From the NCBI RefSeq assembly GCF_025677645.1, contig NZ_CP106879.1, positions 124,001-188,000 on the forward strand: 64,000 bases of DNA, given 5' to 3'. A program made the translations under genes and the position numbers. Source of the DNA: Curtobacterium poinsettiae (lineage in GTDB: Bacteria; Actinomycetota; Actinomycetes; Actinomycetales; Microbacteriaceae). The notes beneath the pieces were generated by a model. That model saw only the letters and a list, made by a program, of their open reading frames with translations, had not been told where the DNA came from and did not search any database. How positions within the stretch are numbered: position 1 is the first letter of the stretch; every line of letters starts with the position of its first letter. Positions 44,958-54,082 of this stretch are shown here, one piece after another.

Positions 44958-45419
44958 GTGCCCCAGGAACTCCCAGCCCCGCGCGACGACGTCGACGTCG
45001 ACGGCATCGTGGCGTGGACGGTGATCCGGGCCGCACGGACGCTCTCCCGCCGACTCGCGGCCGAGCTGGCACCACTCGGGTTGACGCCCGTCGAGTTCGG
45101 GGCGCTCATCCAGCTCGCGGTGGCCGGGGAGCGCAGCCAGGCCGACCTGGCGCGGGCGGTCGGCGTCCGACCGCAGAGCATGACGACGCTCATCGGGGGG
45201 CTCGCGACGCGGGGACTCGTGGAGCGGGGCGCCGCACCAGGCCGGGGACGGGCCTCCCGGATGCGGCTGACCGACCAGGGCGAGGCGCTGCTGGCACGCG
45301 CGCACCCGATCGTCCGGGCGAGCAACGCGTGGTTCGGCGACGGTGCGGAACCGATCTCGGCGATCCTGCTCCCGTTGCTCGAGCCGGACACGGGCGATGA
45401 CGGTTCCGCCGTTCCGTGA
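44958..45419 (+). CDS. MarR-family regulator 1
   Basis: A 153-aa winged-helix regulator: helix pair LAPLGLTPVEFGALIQLAVA, recognition region LARAVGVRPQSMTTLIGGLA and wing GRASRMRLTDQG. It is divergent from the NmrA-like gene. The palindrome between them suggests repression of both, relieved by a small aromatic or oxidant ligand as usual in the family. Confidence 0.85.
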   Translation: MPQELPAPRDDVDVDGIVAWTVIRAARTLSRRLAAELAPLGLTPVEFGALIQLAVAGERSQADLARAVGVRPQSMTTLIGGLATRGLVERGAAPGRGRASRMRLTDQGEALLARAHPIVRASNAWFGDGAEPISAILLPLLEPDTGDDGSAVP

Positions 45420-45438
45420 CCGATATCAGAAGGCAAAC

Positions 45439-45468
45439 TTGCAAGGTGAGCTGGTGACGGACTAGCCT
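45439..45468 (+). promoter_or_regulatory. Promoter of the second MarR gene with CTTGCAAG palindrome
   Basis: -35 TTGCAA (45439-45444), an 18-bp spacer, and -10 TAGCCT (45463-45468), seven bases before the GTG at 45476. The -35 lies inside the palindrome CTTGCAAG, a likely autoregulatory site. Confidence 0.55.
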
Positions 45469-45475
45469 CCGGGAC

Positions 45476-45910
45476 GTGACCGACGCACCGGAGACCGACC
45501 CGACCGGCCTGGCCGACGCCGTGCTGACGATGCACGGACGACTGCGGCGGTCGTTGCTGGCCTCGAAGTCGGACGACGTCACGGCGTCGCAGACCGCCGC
45601 TCTCGGGCGCCTGCTGCGGTACGGGCCGGCCACCATCGCCGACCTGGCCCGAGCCGAGGGGGTCCGACCGCAGTCGATGGGCGCGACCGTCCAGGCCCTG
45701 GTCGACCTCGGCCTGGCCGAGCGGCAGCCCGACCCGACCGACGGCCGGCGGTCGATCGTCAGCGCGACGGCGGCCGGTCGGGACGCCCGCCAGGCCGCCT
45801 GGGCCGCGCGGAACCGCGAGCTCACCGAGCGACTCGCGACCCTGCCCGAGGCGGACCGTCGCGTCGTCGCGCGGGCTATGGACCTGCTCGGGCCGATCGT
45901 CGACCCCTGA
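45476..45910 (+). CDS. MarR-family regulator 2
   Basis: A 144-aa MarR protein: VTASQTAALGRLLRYGPATI, recognition segment LARAEGVRPQSMGATVQALV and wing DPTDGRRSIVSATAAGR. It precedes an MFS exporter pseudogene in the same direction, which it probably once controlled. It is distinct from MarR 1, with about one third of positions alike by eye. Confidence 0.85.
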   Translation: MTDAPETDPTGLADAVLTMHGRLRRSLLASKSDDVTASQTAALGRLLRYGPATIADLARAEGVRPQSMGATVQALVDLGLAERQPDPTDGRRSIVSATAAGRDARQAAWAARNRELTERLATLPEADRRVVARAMDLLGPIVDP

Positions 45911-45955
45911 CCCGCGCACCCCGCTCCCAGTCCTGCAACCGGAAGAAGCGTTCTC

Positions 45956-47376
45956 ACGTCCACCACCACCACGATCCCCGACACGACCACGGGCAGCGGC
46001 TTCGGCCCGAAGCTCCTCATCCCGGTGCTCGTCGGGCCCCTGCTCAACCCGATCAACACCACGATGGTGTCGGTCGCCCTCACCCCGATCTCCCGCGACC
46101 TGGGCATCGGTGCGGCGCAGGCGATCTGGCTCGTCGCGGCGCTGTACCTGGCGAGTGCGATCGCGCAGCCCACGATGGGCAAGCTCGCCGACCGGTTCGG
46201 CCCGAAGAAGGTGTTCCTGACCGGGCTCGTCATCGTCGGCGTCGCCGGGGTGGTGCCCGAGGTCCTGACCGGGTTCGGCGGTGCGGTGTTCGCCCGGGTG
46301 CTCATCGGCATCGGGACGTCGTCGGCGTACCCGGCGGCGCTCACCACGCTCCGGCAGCACTCCGCCCGGATCAGGAAGCCGACGCCACCGCTCGTGCTCG
46401 GGGCGCTGTCGATCACGTCGCTCGTGTCCGCCGCCGCCGGCCCACCGCTCGGCGGGGCGCTCATCGCCGCGTTCGGCTGGCACGCGATCTTCCTGGTGAA
46501 CGTGCCGCTCGCGGTGTTCGGCATCGTCGTGGCGACGCTCTGGCTGCCGTCCGACCGGCTGCGCCCGCGCGACGACGCCGCCCTGCCGGTGCTGCAGGCG
46601 CTCGACCCGCTCGGCATGGTGCTGATGACCGGGACCGTCTCGGCGCTGCTCGTCTTCCTGCTCGACCTGTCCGCCGGGCTGTGGTGGCTGCTCGCGGTGG
46701 CCGTCGTGCTGCTCGTCGCCCTGGTGGCGTGGGAGCTGCGGGCCGTGCGACCGTTCGTCGACGTGCGGCTGCTCGCCCGGAACGGCGCGTTGTCCCGCAC
46801 GTACGGCCGCCTGTTCCTGACGTACCTGCTCGCCTACACGATGACCTACGGGTTCTCGCAGTGGGTGCAGGACGTCGCGGGCTACCCGAGCGACGTCGCC
46901 GGGTACATCCAGCTGCCGGCCGCGATCGTCGCCGGGGTGGCCTCGTTCGTGGTCGCACGCAAGACCGCGGTCCGCGGGCCGCTCGTCGTCGCCGCGCTGG
47001 TGCCGATCGTCGGCGGTGTGCTCGGCTGCTCTTCCTGCACACCGGGTCACCCGTCGTCCTGCTCGCGCTGACCCCGGCACTGTTCGGGGTGCCGCAGGCC
47101 CTCGCGTCGGTGTCGAACCAGGCGGCGCTGTACCGGCTCGTCCCCGCGGAGTACATCGGCACCGCGGCCGGGCTGTCCCGCACCGCGGTGTACATCGGGG
47201 CGATCGCGGCGTCCTCGCTCATCGGCGGTGTGTTCGGCCAGGCCCCGACGACGCCGGACCTGCACGTGTTGGCGTGGGTGATCCTCGGCGTCGCGGTGCT
47301 CCTGACCGTGCTGACCCTGGCCGACCGTCGCCTGCGGGACGCCGACGCCGGGAGCGCCACCGTCACCGCCGCCTGA
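45956..47376 (+). pseudogene. MFS drug-exporter gene, frameshifted and with an ACG at the start position
   Basis: Two frames make one 14-helix-type major facilitator. The first (to 47071) includes NPINTTMVSVALTPISRDLG and LADRFGPKKVFLTG. It breaks near 47025 and continues in the other frame as LLFLHTGSPVVLLALTPALF to a TGA at 47376. One missing base explains the break. At the expected start, eight bases after GGAAGAAG, the codon is ACG (45956), followed by STTTTIPDTTTGSGFGPKLL; an ATG may have been lost. An internal GTG at 46025 would miss the N-terminus. The gene is probably inactive, or the sequence carries an error. Confidence 0.75.
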
Positions 47377-47377
47377 C

Positions 47378-47438
47378 GCTTCGTGAGCAGGAACGGTCGA
47401 GTCGCCGCTGCCCACTCGACCATCCCTGCTCACGAAGC
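47378..47438. repeat. Intergenic inverted repeat, GTGAGCAG family
   Basis: 25-base arms (47378-47402 and 47414-47438) with two or three mismatches. The core is shared with 40650-40700. It immediately follows the MFS stop codon. Confidence 0.75.
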
Positions 47439-47455
47439 ACGTCCCCCGCGGCCGG

Positions 47456-47461
47456 TACCCT
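47456..47461 (+). promoter_or_regulatory. -10 box of purU
   Basis: TACCCT, six bases before the GTG at 47468; leaderless geometry. Confidence 0.45.
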
Positions 47462-47467
47462 GATCCG

Positions 47468-48328
47468 GTGACCGACCCGACCCCCACGCACTGGACCCTG
47501 ACGCTCGTCTGCGACGACCAGCCCGGGATCGTGCACGCCGTCTCCGGAGCGATCGTCGCCGCCCAGGGCAACATCACCGAGTCGCAGCAGTTCTCCAGCG
47601 CCGACACGAACACGTTCTTCATGCGCCTGCAGGTGATGGCGCCGGTGGACCGTGCCGCCTTCGAGGCAGCGCTCGCCCCCGTCGCCGCCCGCTACGACGC
47701 CCGCGTCCAGCTCGACGTCGTCGGTCGTCCGCTGCGCACCCTCGTGCTCGTGTCGAAGGCGGGCCACTGCCTGAACGACCTGCTCTACCGGCAGCGCGGC
47801 GGACAGCTGCCGATCGAGGTCCCCCTCGTGCTGTCCAACCACGCGGACCTGTCCGAGCTCGCCGCGTTCTACTCCGTGCCGTTCGAGCACCGTCCGGTCA
47901 GCGACGCCGAGTCGAAGGAGCAGATGGAGCGGCGCGTGCTGCAGGCGGTGGAGGAGCACGACATCGAGCTCGTGGTCCTCGCCCGCTACATGCAGATCCT
48001 GTCACCCGAGCTCTGCGCGGCACTCGAGGGCCGTGCCGTGAACATCCACCACTCGTTCCTGCCCGGCTTCAAGGGCGCGAACCCCTACCGGCAGGCGCAC
48101 GCCCGCGGGGTGAAGCTCATCGGCGCGACCGCGCACTTCGTGACGAGCGACCTCGACGAGGGCCCGATCATCGAGCAGAACGTCGTCCGCGTCGACCACA
48201 CCAAGGAACCGGCCGAACTGGTGTCCATCGGGCAGGACGAGGAGTCCCGCACGCTCACCCAGGCGGTGCGCTGGATCGCGGAGGACCGCGTCCTGCTCGA
48301 CGGCGCCCGCACCATCATCTTCAAGTAG
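47468..48328 (+). CDS. purU: Formyltetrahydrofolate deformylase
   Basis: A 286-aa PurU releasing formate from 10-formyl-THF. An N-terminal ACT domain (about 8-75: LVCDDQPGIVHAVSGAI) is followed by a formyl-transferase-like catalytic domain with LPIEVPLVLSNHADL, the catalytic histidine in NIHHSFLPGFKGANPY and the aspartate in TSDLDEGPII. It works against FolD on the same C1 pool. It is followed by a DUF2568 gene and nagA. Confidence 0.93.
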   Translation: MTDPTPTHWTLTLVCDDQPGIVHAVSGAIVAAQGNITESQQFSSADTNTFFMRLQVMAPVDRAAFEAALAPVAARYDARVQLDVVGRPLRTLVLVSKAGHCLNDLLYRQRGGQLPIEVPLVLSNHADLSELAAFYSVPFEHRPVSDAESKEQMERRVLQAVEEHDIELVVLARYMQILSPELCAALEGRAVNIHHSFLPGFKGANPYRQAHARGVKLIGATAHFVTSDLDEGPIIEQNVVRVDHTKEPAELVSIGQDEESRTLTQAVRWIAEDRVLLDGARTIIFK

Positions 48329-48336
48329 GCAGCACC

Positions 48337-48744
48337 ATGACCAACGCCCCGCAGTCCCCCGTCGACTGGGAATCGGTCCCCGACCCGGCCGCCGCCCGGC
48401 AGCCGCGACGGCGGTTCGAGGCCTGGATGGTCCTGCGGATCGCCGTGATGGTGTTCGGCCTGCTGTCCCTGGCCTTCTGGGGCTACTGGTCGTGGCAGCT
48501 CCCGCTCCCCGGCTACCTGTTCATGGTCGGGGCTCCCCTGTTCGCCGCGGTCGTCTGGTACTTCTTCCGGTCGCCGCGCTCCCCGATCGAGACCGACATC
48601 GTCGGCAAGACCATCGTCGAGGTCGCGCTGGTCGTCGCCGCAGGCGCGACCTGGATCTCCATCGGCCACCCGGTCGTCGGGATCGTCTTCATCGTGATCG
48701 CCGCCCTGAGCGGCGTGATCGCGTTCCGCAAGGAGACGGCATGA
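48337..48744 (+). CDS. YrdB/DUF2568-like membrane protein
   Basis: A 135-aa protein with four hydrophobic helices; the loop FFRSPRSPIETD matches the DUF2568 (YrdB) family. It lies 8 bp after purU and overlaps the nagA start as ATGA, so the three are one operon. The function is unknown. Confidence 0.7.
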   Translation: MTNAPQSPVDWESVPDPAAARQPRRRFEAWMVLRIAVMVFGLLSLAFWGYWSWQLPLPGYLFMVGAPLFAAVVWYFFRSPRSPIETDIVGKTIVEVALVVAAGATWISIGHPVVGIVFIVIAALSGVIAFRKETA

Positions 48745-49906
48745 GCACCACGGGCCTCCAGACCGGCCAGGAGGCCCAGCGCACGCTGGTCCGCGCAGCC
48801 CGCGTCGTCGACGCGACCGGCACCACGGCCGACGGCTGGGTCCTGGTCGTCGGCGACACGATCCACGCGACCGGCTCCGGCCCCGAGGCCCCCGCGGCCG
48901 ACCGGGTCGTCGACCTGGGCGACGCGGTCCTGACGCCCGGATTCGTGGACCTGCACGGGCACGGTGGGGCCACCGAGGCGTACGAGGACGACTCGTTCGA
49001 CCGTTCGCTCGCCATGCACCGTTCGCACGGCACGACCCGCTCCGTCCTGTCGCTCGTCGCGAACCCGGTCCCGGCACTCGCGGCGTCGCTGGACCGCGTC
49101 CGCGCCGTGATGGCGACCGACCCGCTCGTGCTCGGCGTGCACCTGGAGGGACCGTTCCTGTCCCCGCACAACAAGGGTGCGCACAACGAGTCGTTCCTGA
49201 TCGACCCGACGCCCGCCGCGGTCGACGCCCTGCTCGGAGCGGGCGAGGGTGTCATCCGCCAGGTCACGATCGCGCCCGAGCTGCCCGGAGCCCTCGACGC
49301 CGTCCGCCGCTTCGTCGACGCCGGCGTCACGGTCGCCGTCGGCCACACCGTCGGCACGTACGACCAGGCCCGTGCCGCGTTCGACGCCGGCGCGACGATC
49401 CTGACCCACGCCTGCAACGCGATGCCCGGGCTGCACCACCGGGCACCGGGGCCGATCGGCGCTGCCGTGGCGGACGACCGCGTGACGCTCGAGCTCATCC
49501 TGGACGCCGTGCACGTGCACCCGGTGTGGCGGACACGCTCTTCCGGGCGACGCCGGGTCGTGTGGCGCTGATCACCGATGCGATGGGGGCCGCTGGCGCT
49601 GCGGACGGCTCCTACCGGCTCGGGTCGCTGGACGTCACGGTGACCGACGGGGTCGCGCACGTCGCGGGGACGGAGACCATCGCGGGGTCGACGCTGACGC
49701 AGGACGTGGCGCTCCGCAACGCGGTCTCGCTGGCCGGGCGGACCCTGCCCGAGGCCGTCGCCGCGCTGACGAGCGTGCCGGCCGGAACGCTCGGACTCGG
49801 CGACCGCCTGGGTCGGCTCGCGCCGGGGTTCGCCGCCGACCTGGTGGCGCTGTCGCCGTCGCTCGAGGTGCAGCGCGTGTGGGGCGGCGGGCGCGAGTTG
49901 CGCTGA
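48741..49906 (+). pseudogene. nagA: N-acetylglucosamine-6-phosphate deacetylase, frameshifted
   Basis: The first frame gives the amidohydrolase N-terminus with the metal motif FVDLHGHGG, HLEGPFLSPHNKGAH, HTVGTYDQA and HACNAMPGLHHRAPGPIG. At about 49522 it breaks after LDAVHVHPV. The other frame continues VADTLFRATPGRVALITDAM with the catalytic Asp and runs to a TGA at 49906. One missing base (expected HPxVAD) explains the break. Without it the enzyme would be complete at about 388 aa and would supply GlcN-6-P to NagB. Either a recent mutation or a sequencing error. Confidence 0.85.
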
Positions 49907-49939
49907 GGAACGGCGCCACGCGCTCGGGTTGACCCAGAC

Positions 49940-52396
49940 TCACCGGTCGACCGGGCGCCCCCGCTCGCCGCTCGCCCACGACGTGTCCGCCGTGTCCCCA
50001 ACCCGGAGCGACAGCGTGCCGCCGCGCGTCACGAACGACGCCGGCACCCACGACCGCTCGTGTGTCCACCCGTTCAATCGGGCGCCCTGCACGTACGGCT
50101 CGGTCCCCGAGGACCGGATGACGATGCGCTGGCCACTGGAGCGCCGGATGTCGACCGTGCTGAACGTCGGGCTGCCGATGAGCATGTCGGCACGACCGGG
50201 CGTCTGCGGGAACAGGCCGATCGAGGCGAAGACGTACCAGGCGCTCATCGTGCCGAGGTCGTCGTTGCCCGGCAGCCCGCCGGGGCCGGTCGAGTAGGCG
50301 TCGTCCACGACCTGCCGCACGGTCTCCTGCGTCTTCCAGGGCTTGCCGAGCGCGTTGTACATCCACGGCGTGTGGATGTCGGGCTCGTTCGTCGGGTCGA
50401 ACTTCGTGGCGTCGCCACCGGTCACCGCGAACGCACCAGTGCTGTCGTGGAAGAAGTCGTCGAGCCGAGCGGTCGCTGCGTCGTCACCGCCGAGCGCGGT
50501 CGACAGCCCCTGCACGTCCTGCGGCACGAGCCAGGTGTACTGCGCGCTGGTGCCCTGCGCGAACCCGGTCCCCGTCGACGGCGACCAGCCCGGCGTCCAC
50601 GAACCGTCGGCCTGCCGAGCGGCCTGGTGTCCGACCGCGGCATTGAAGGTGTTCTTCCAGTACGTCCCCCGCTCCGCGAACATCCGGGCGTCGGAGCGGA
50701 GTCCGAGGGAACCCGCCCAGTACCCGAGGGCACTGTCGGAGATCGAGTCCTCGAGGGTCTCGGCGGCCCCACCCCAGCAGGAGCAGTCGTCGTTCGCCGC
50801 GTACTGCCGCTCCAGGTACTCGTCGAGTGCGGGCCGCTGCGCCAGGCACTGCCCCGGGCACCCGATGTCGCTCTCGGCGTCGGTGTTCTCGACCGTCGCC
50901 TGGCGCTTCAGGGAGGCGTAGGCGGCCCGGACGTCGAAGTTCCGGACGCCCATGGCGTACCAGGTGGCGAGCGTCGCGGCCGAGGGATCGCCGGTCATCA
51001 CGTGCGTCGGCGCTCCGAGGTGCAGCCACCGGTCCCACACCCCGCCGTTCTGCTCGGCGAACCGCAGCATCGACTGCGCCATGTCCCCGGCGACGTCCGG
51101 CCGCAGCAGGGCCAGCAGCTGGATCTGCGCCCGGTACTGGTCCCACCCGGAGTACGTGCCGTAGACGGCCCGGTGTCCGCGGTCCATCCGGTGCACCCGC
51201 AGGTCGGGCCCGAGGTAGCGCCCGTCGCGGTCGTTCAGCGTGTTCGGCTGCATGAGTGCGTGGTACACGGACGTGTACAGCTGGGTGGTCCGGTCCGCCG
51301 TGCCGCCACCGACGCGCAGGCGCGACAGTTCACGGTTCCAGGAGGCCCGTGTGCCGGCCGCCACGGTGGCGACGGTCGAGCGCTTCGTCACCTCGCCGTC
51401 ACGGTTGGCGACCGCTCCGGCCGCGCTCACGTACGAGATCCCGATACGCGCGGTGACGGTCGCGCCGCGACGCGCGTCGAACCCGACCCACGCACCGGAG
51501 CCGCGTCCGGCGCGGTCGGCGCCGGTCAGGTAGCCCTCCCCGCCAGAGGAGGACGTGCCTCCAGGCTGGACCGTGCCGTCCTTCCAGGTGCCGGTGCTCG
51601 CGAACGCCGTGTCGAAGGTCGCGGTGAAGTAGAGGCGGTAGTAGCTGCGGCGGTCCGGGTTGGTGGCGCCGCCGCCGTTCGCGCGACGGCTGCAGAAGCC
51701 GCCGGTCAGGACGCTGCCGCTGACCGTGCGGGTGCGCGGGTCGACCCGGGTGGTCGCGGCCTCGCTGCCGTTGATCGAGTTCGAGGTGCGGAAGAGCAGG
51801 TTCGCGTCCTCGCCGGCCGGGAACGTGAACGCGCCGATGCCGGCACGGGTCGTCACGGCCAGGTCGGTGCGGACACCGTTGTCGAGCGTGACGCCGTAGC
51901 GGCCGGGGCTCGCGGACTCCTGACCGTGGGAGTACCCGGCGGCGTAGACGGCGTCCTTCGAGTCGGCCGACGGCGAGGTCGTGACGGGGGTCGTGACGGG
52001 CATGATCGGCACGTCGCCGGCAGCCCCGGGAGCACACCCGGCACCGTTCAGGTGCGTCAGGCTGAAGCCGCGCAGCCGGTCCACGTCGTACGAGTAGCCG
52101 TTCGCGACCGGGGTCGAGGTCTGGTCGCCCGCGGTGCCCGTGGGGCTCCACTGCATCATCCCGAACGGGGCGGTGGCGCCGGGCCAGGTGTTGCCGTCAC
52201 CGCTCGTGCCGATGAACGGGTCGACGTACCGCGCCGGGTCGGCGACGGTCCTCCCCGCGGGCGCTGCATCCGCCGAGGGCGAGGCGACCGCCGGAGCGGC
52301 GACCATCCCCGTCCCCAGCAGCGCGGCGATCGTGGCCACCGCGGCGAGCGGGAGCGGACGGACGAGCGGGCGACGGTGCACGCGAGATCGGTTCAC
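49940..52396 (-). CDS. Secreted GH92 alpha-1,2-mannosidase-like glycosidase
   Basis: An 818-aa exported enzyme: a signal peptide of about 45 residues, an N-terminal beta-sandwich (VDPFIGTSGDGNTWPGATAP, FGMMQWSP) and an (alpha/alpha)6 catalytic domain with YGTYSGWDQYRAQ and GLPGNDDLGTMSAWYVF. These are GH92 landmarks (calcium-dependent exo-alpha-mannosidases acting on fungal, yeast and plant N-glycans). The GTG at 52396 is the only reasonable start. It stands alone, convergent with nagA. Confidence 0.9.
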   Translation of the reverse strand: MNRSRVHRRPLVRPLPLAAVATIAALLGTGMVAAPAVASPSADAAPAGRTVADPARYVDPFIGTSGDGNTWPGATAPFGMMQWSPTGTAGDQTSTPVANGYSYDVDRLRGFSLTHLNGAGCAPGAAGDVPIMPVTTPVTTSPSADSKDAVYAAGYSHGQESASPGRYGVTLDNGVRTDLAVTTRAGIGAFTFPAGEDANLLFRTSNSINGSEAATTRVDPRTRTVSGSVLTGGFCSRRANGGGATNPDRRSYYRLYFTATFDTAFASTGTWKDGTVQPGGTSSSGGEGYLTGADRAGRGSGAWVGFDARRGATVTARIGISYVSAAGAVANRDGEVTKRSTVATVAAGTRASWNRELSRLRVGGGTADRTTQLYTSVYHALMQPNTLNDRDGRYLGPDLRVHRMDRGHRAVYGTYSGWDQYRAQIQLLALLRPDVAGDMAQSMLRFAEQNGGVWDRWLHLGAPTHVMTGDPSAATLATWYAMGVRNFDVRAAYASLKRQATVENTDAESDIGCPGQCLAQRPALDEYLERQYAANDDCSCWGGAAETLEDSISDSALGYWAGSLGLRSDARMFAERGTYWKNTFNAAVGHQAARQADGSWTPGWSPSTGTGFAQGTSAQYTWLVPQDVQGLSTALGGDDAATARLDDFFHDSTGAFAVTGGDATKFDPTNEPDIHTPWMYNALGKPWKTQETVRQVVDDAYSTGPGGLPGNDDLGTMSAWYVFASIGLFPQTPGRADMLIGSPTFSTVDIRRSSGQRIVIRSSGTEPYVQGARLNGWTHERSWVPASFVTRGGTLSLRVGDTADTSWASGERGRPVDR

Positions 52397-52497
52397 GTCC
52401 GTGACGCTAGCCCCCTCGGACGGGGGACGCCGCCCGCGTCACCGAGCGCTCTCCCGCTGTTCACGTCGGGTTCGGCGACGGGCCCGGCCCCGCCCGG

Positions 52498-53388
52498 TCA
52501 GACGACGGTACGCGCGGCGACCTCGTCGACGAAGGTGCGGACCCGCTGCCGGAACACCGGGTCGGCGGCGGCCCCGCGGACGGGCACGACGTGCAGCCGC
52601 CGGTCCCCCCGGCGCAGCGCCGGCCCCACGAACACCCCCTCGGCGACGTCCGGCGCGGTGGCCGACCAGAGCGTCGAGCGAGCGCCGTCCTCCGCGGTCC
52701 GCGCCATGCTGCGGGCGATCACGCCGCCGAGGCGCTGCGTGAGGGTCTCGGCCTGGTCGTTCATCCCCGTCGCCGCGATGCCGGGGTGTGCGATGACCGA
52801 GCGGACGTCCGAGCCGGCCGCGCGGAGCCGCTCACCGAGGTCGACCGCGAGCGCCGTCGCCGCCGTCTTCGAGTCGGTGTACGCGGCGAGCTGGGAGTAG
52901 TCGCTCGGATCGTCCACCCCGCCCGGTGCGGGCACGCGGCGGGTGCGCTGCGACAGGTTCGACCCGACGAGGACGACCCGGGGCGACGGTCCGCCGAGCA
53001 CCGGGAGCATCGCGTCGGCGAGCACGGCCGGGCCGACGACGTTGGTGGCCCAGGTGCGCTCGATGCCCTCGTCGGTCAGCCCGAACGCGCCCAGCGTCGC
53101 GCCGGCGTTGTTGACGAGGGCGTCCACGACGATGCCGTCCGCCACGAGCTGCCGGGCGAATGCCGTGACCGAAGCGACCGACGCGGTGTCGACGACCCGC
53201 GCCTCCAGGCCGACGGGCAGGACGCGAGCCGCCTTGTCGGGGTTGCGGACCGCCGCGATGACGCGCGCTCCGACAGCAGCGAGCCGGGTCGCGACCACCA
53301 GCCCGAGCCCGCCGGTCGCGCCGGTGACCACCACGGTCCGGCCGTGCTGGTCGGGCATCGCTGACGGTTCCCACTCGAAGGTGTCCAT
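52498..53388 (-). CDS. Short-chain dehydrogenase/reductase
   Basis: A 296-aa classical SDR: cofactor loop VTGATGGLGLVV, NNAG at about 92, catalytic Tyr/Lys in YTDSK, and VIAHPGIAATGM after it. Arg residues after the second strand (AVRNPDKAARVL) favour NADP(H). It resembles retinol/light-dependent protochlorophyllide-reductase-like SDRs. It is divergent from a TetR gene with two operator-like repeats between them and is probably that repressor's target. The substrate is unknown. Confidence 0.85.
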   Translation of the reverse strand: MDTFEWEPSAMPDQHGRTVVVTGATGGLGLVVATRLAAVGARVIAAVRNPDKAARVLPVGLEARVVDTASVASVTAFARQLVADGIVVDALVNNAGATLGAFGLTDEGIERTWATNVVGPAVLADAMLPVLGGPSPRVVLVGSNLSQRTRRVPAPGGVDDPSDYSQLAAYTDSKTAATALAVDLGERLRAAGSDVRSVIAHPGIAATGMNDQAETLTQRLGGVIARSMARTAEDGARSTLWSATAPDVAEGVFVGPALRRGDRRLHVVPVRGAAADPVFRQRVRTFVDEVAARTVV

Positions 53389-53419
53389 GCTCGTCTCCTG
53401 CTCACTCGTCGTCTGGACT

Positions 53420-53464
53420 CGGATGATCCATCCGGAACGCTAGCACAAGCGGATAGAGTGTCCG
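53420..53464. promoter_or_regulatory. Two TetR-type operator repeats
   Basis: CGGAT-N5-ATCCG at 53420-53434 and CGGAT-N5-GTCCG at 53450-53464, exactly 30 bp apart. The second covers the -10 box TAGAGT (53454-53459) and the start point of the TetR gene, which fits autorepression plus control of the divergent SDR. Confidence 0.65.
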
Positions 53465-53465
53465 T

Positions 53466-54038
53466 ATGACGATCGCGATGGCCCGACCCGAAGCGCTGCG
53501 CTCCGATGCGCAGCGCAACCGGACCGCGCTGCTCGACGTCGCCCGGTCGTACCTTGAGCGGGGCGAGCAGCCGCTCCTCAACGCCGTCGCGCACGAGGCC
53601 GGTGTGGGTGTCGGGACCGCCTACCGGCACTTCCCGTCGCAGCAGCACCTGCTCGAGGCGCTCGCGATCGACGCGCTCGAGGACATGCTCGACCTCGTCC
53701 GTGTCGCCGTCGCACTGCCCCACGCGGCGGACGCGCTCCGGGGGGTCGTGACGGCTGCGTTCCGGAGCATGGTCGACGATGCCGCCCTCGGCGACCTGCT
53801 GACGAACGGCGGGTTCTCGTGCGCCGACACCGCGGCGCTCGCTGGCGACCTGGTCGAGTCCGTCGACGCGCTGCTCGCGCGGGCGCGGGCCGAGGGGCTC
53901 GTGCGTGCGGACGTCGACGCGGACGACCTGCGACGGCTGCTGTGCGGGATGCGGGCGGCCGCCGTGGCGGGTGGCTCCCGGGTGCACGACCCCGAGCGCT
54001 ACGTCGAGGTGCTGCTGGCGGGCCTCCGCCCGGCCTGA
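53466..54038 (+). CDS. TetR-family repressor
   Basis: A 190-aa TetR regulator with the helix-turn-helix at about 36-56 (LLNAVAHEAGVGVGTAYRHF) and a helical ligand domain behind it. The ATG lies six bases after a TAGAGT -10 box, so the transcript is probably leaderless. It is divergent from the SDR. Confidence 0.88.
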   Translation: MTIAMARPEALRSDAQRNRTALLDVARSYLERGEQPLLNAVAHEAGVGVGTAYRHFPSQQHLLEALAIDALEDMLDLVRVAVALPHAADALRGVVTAAFRSMVDDAALGDLLTNGGFSCADTAALAGDLVESVDALLARARAEGLVRADVDADDLRRLLCGMRAAAVAGGSRVHDPERYVEVLLAGLRPA

Positions 54039-54082
54039 CCACCACCCTCGCGCCCCGCGTGCCTCGCTGTCAGGATGGGCGC

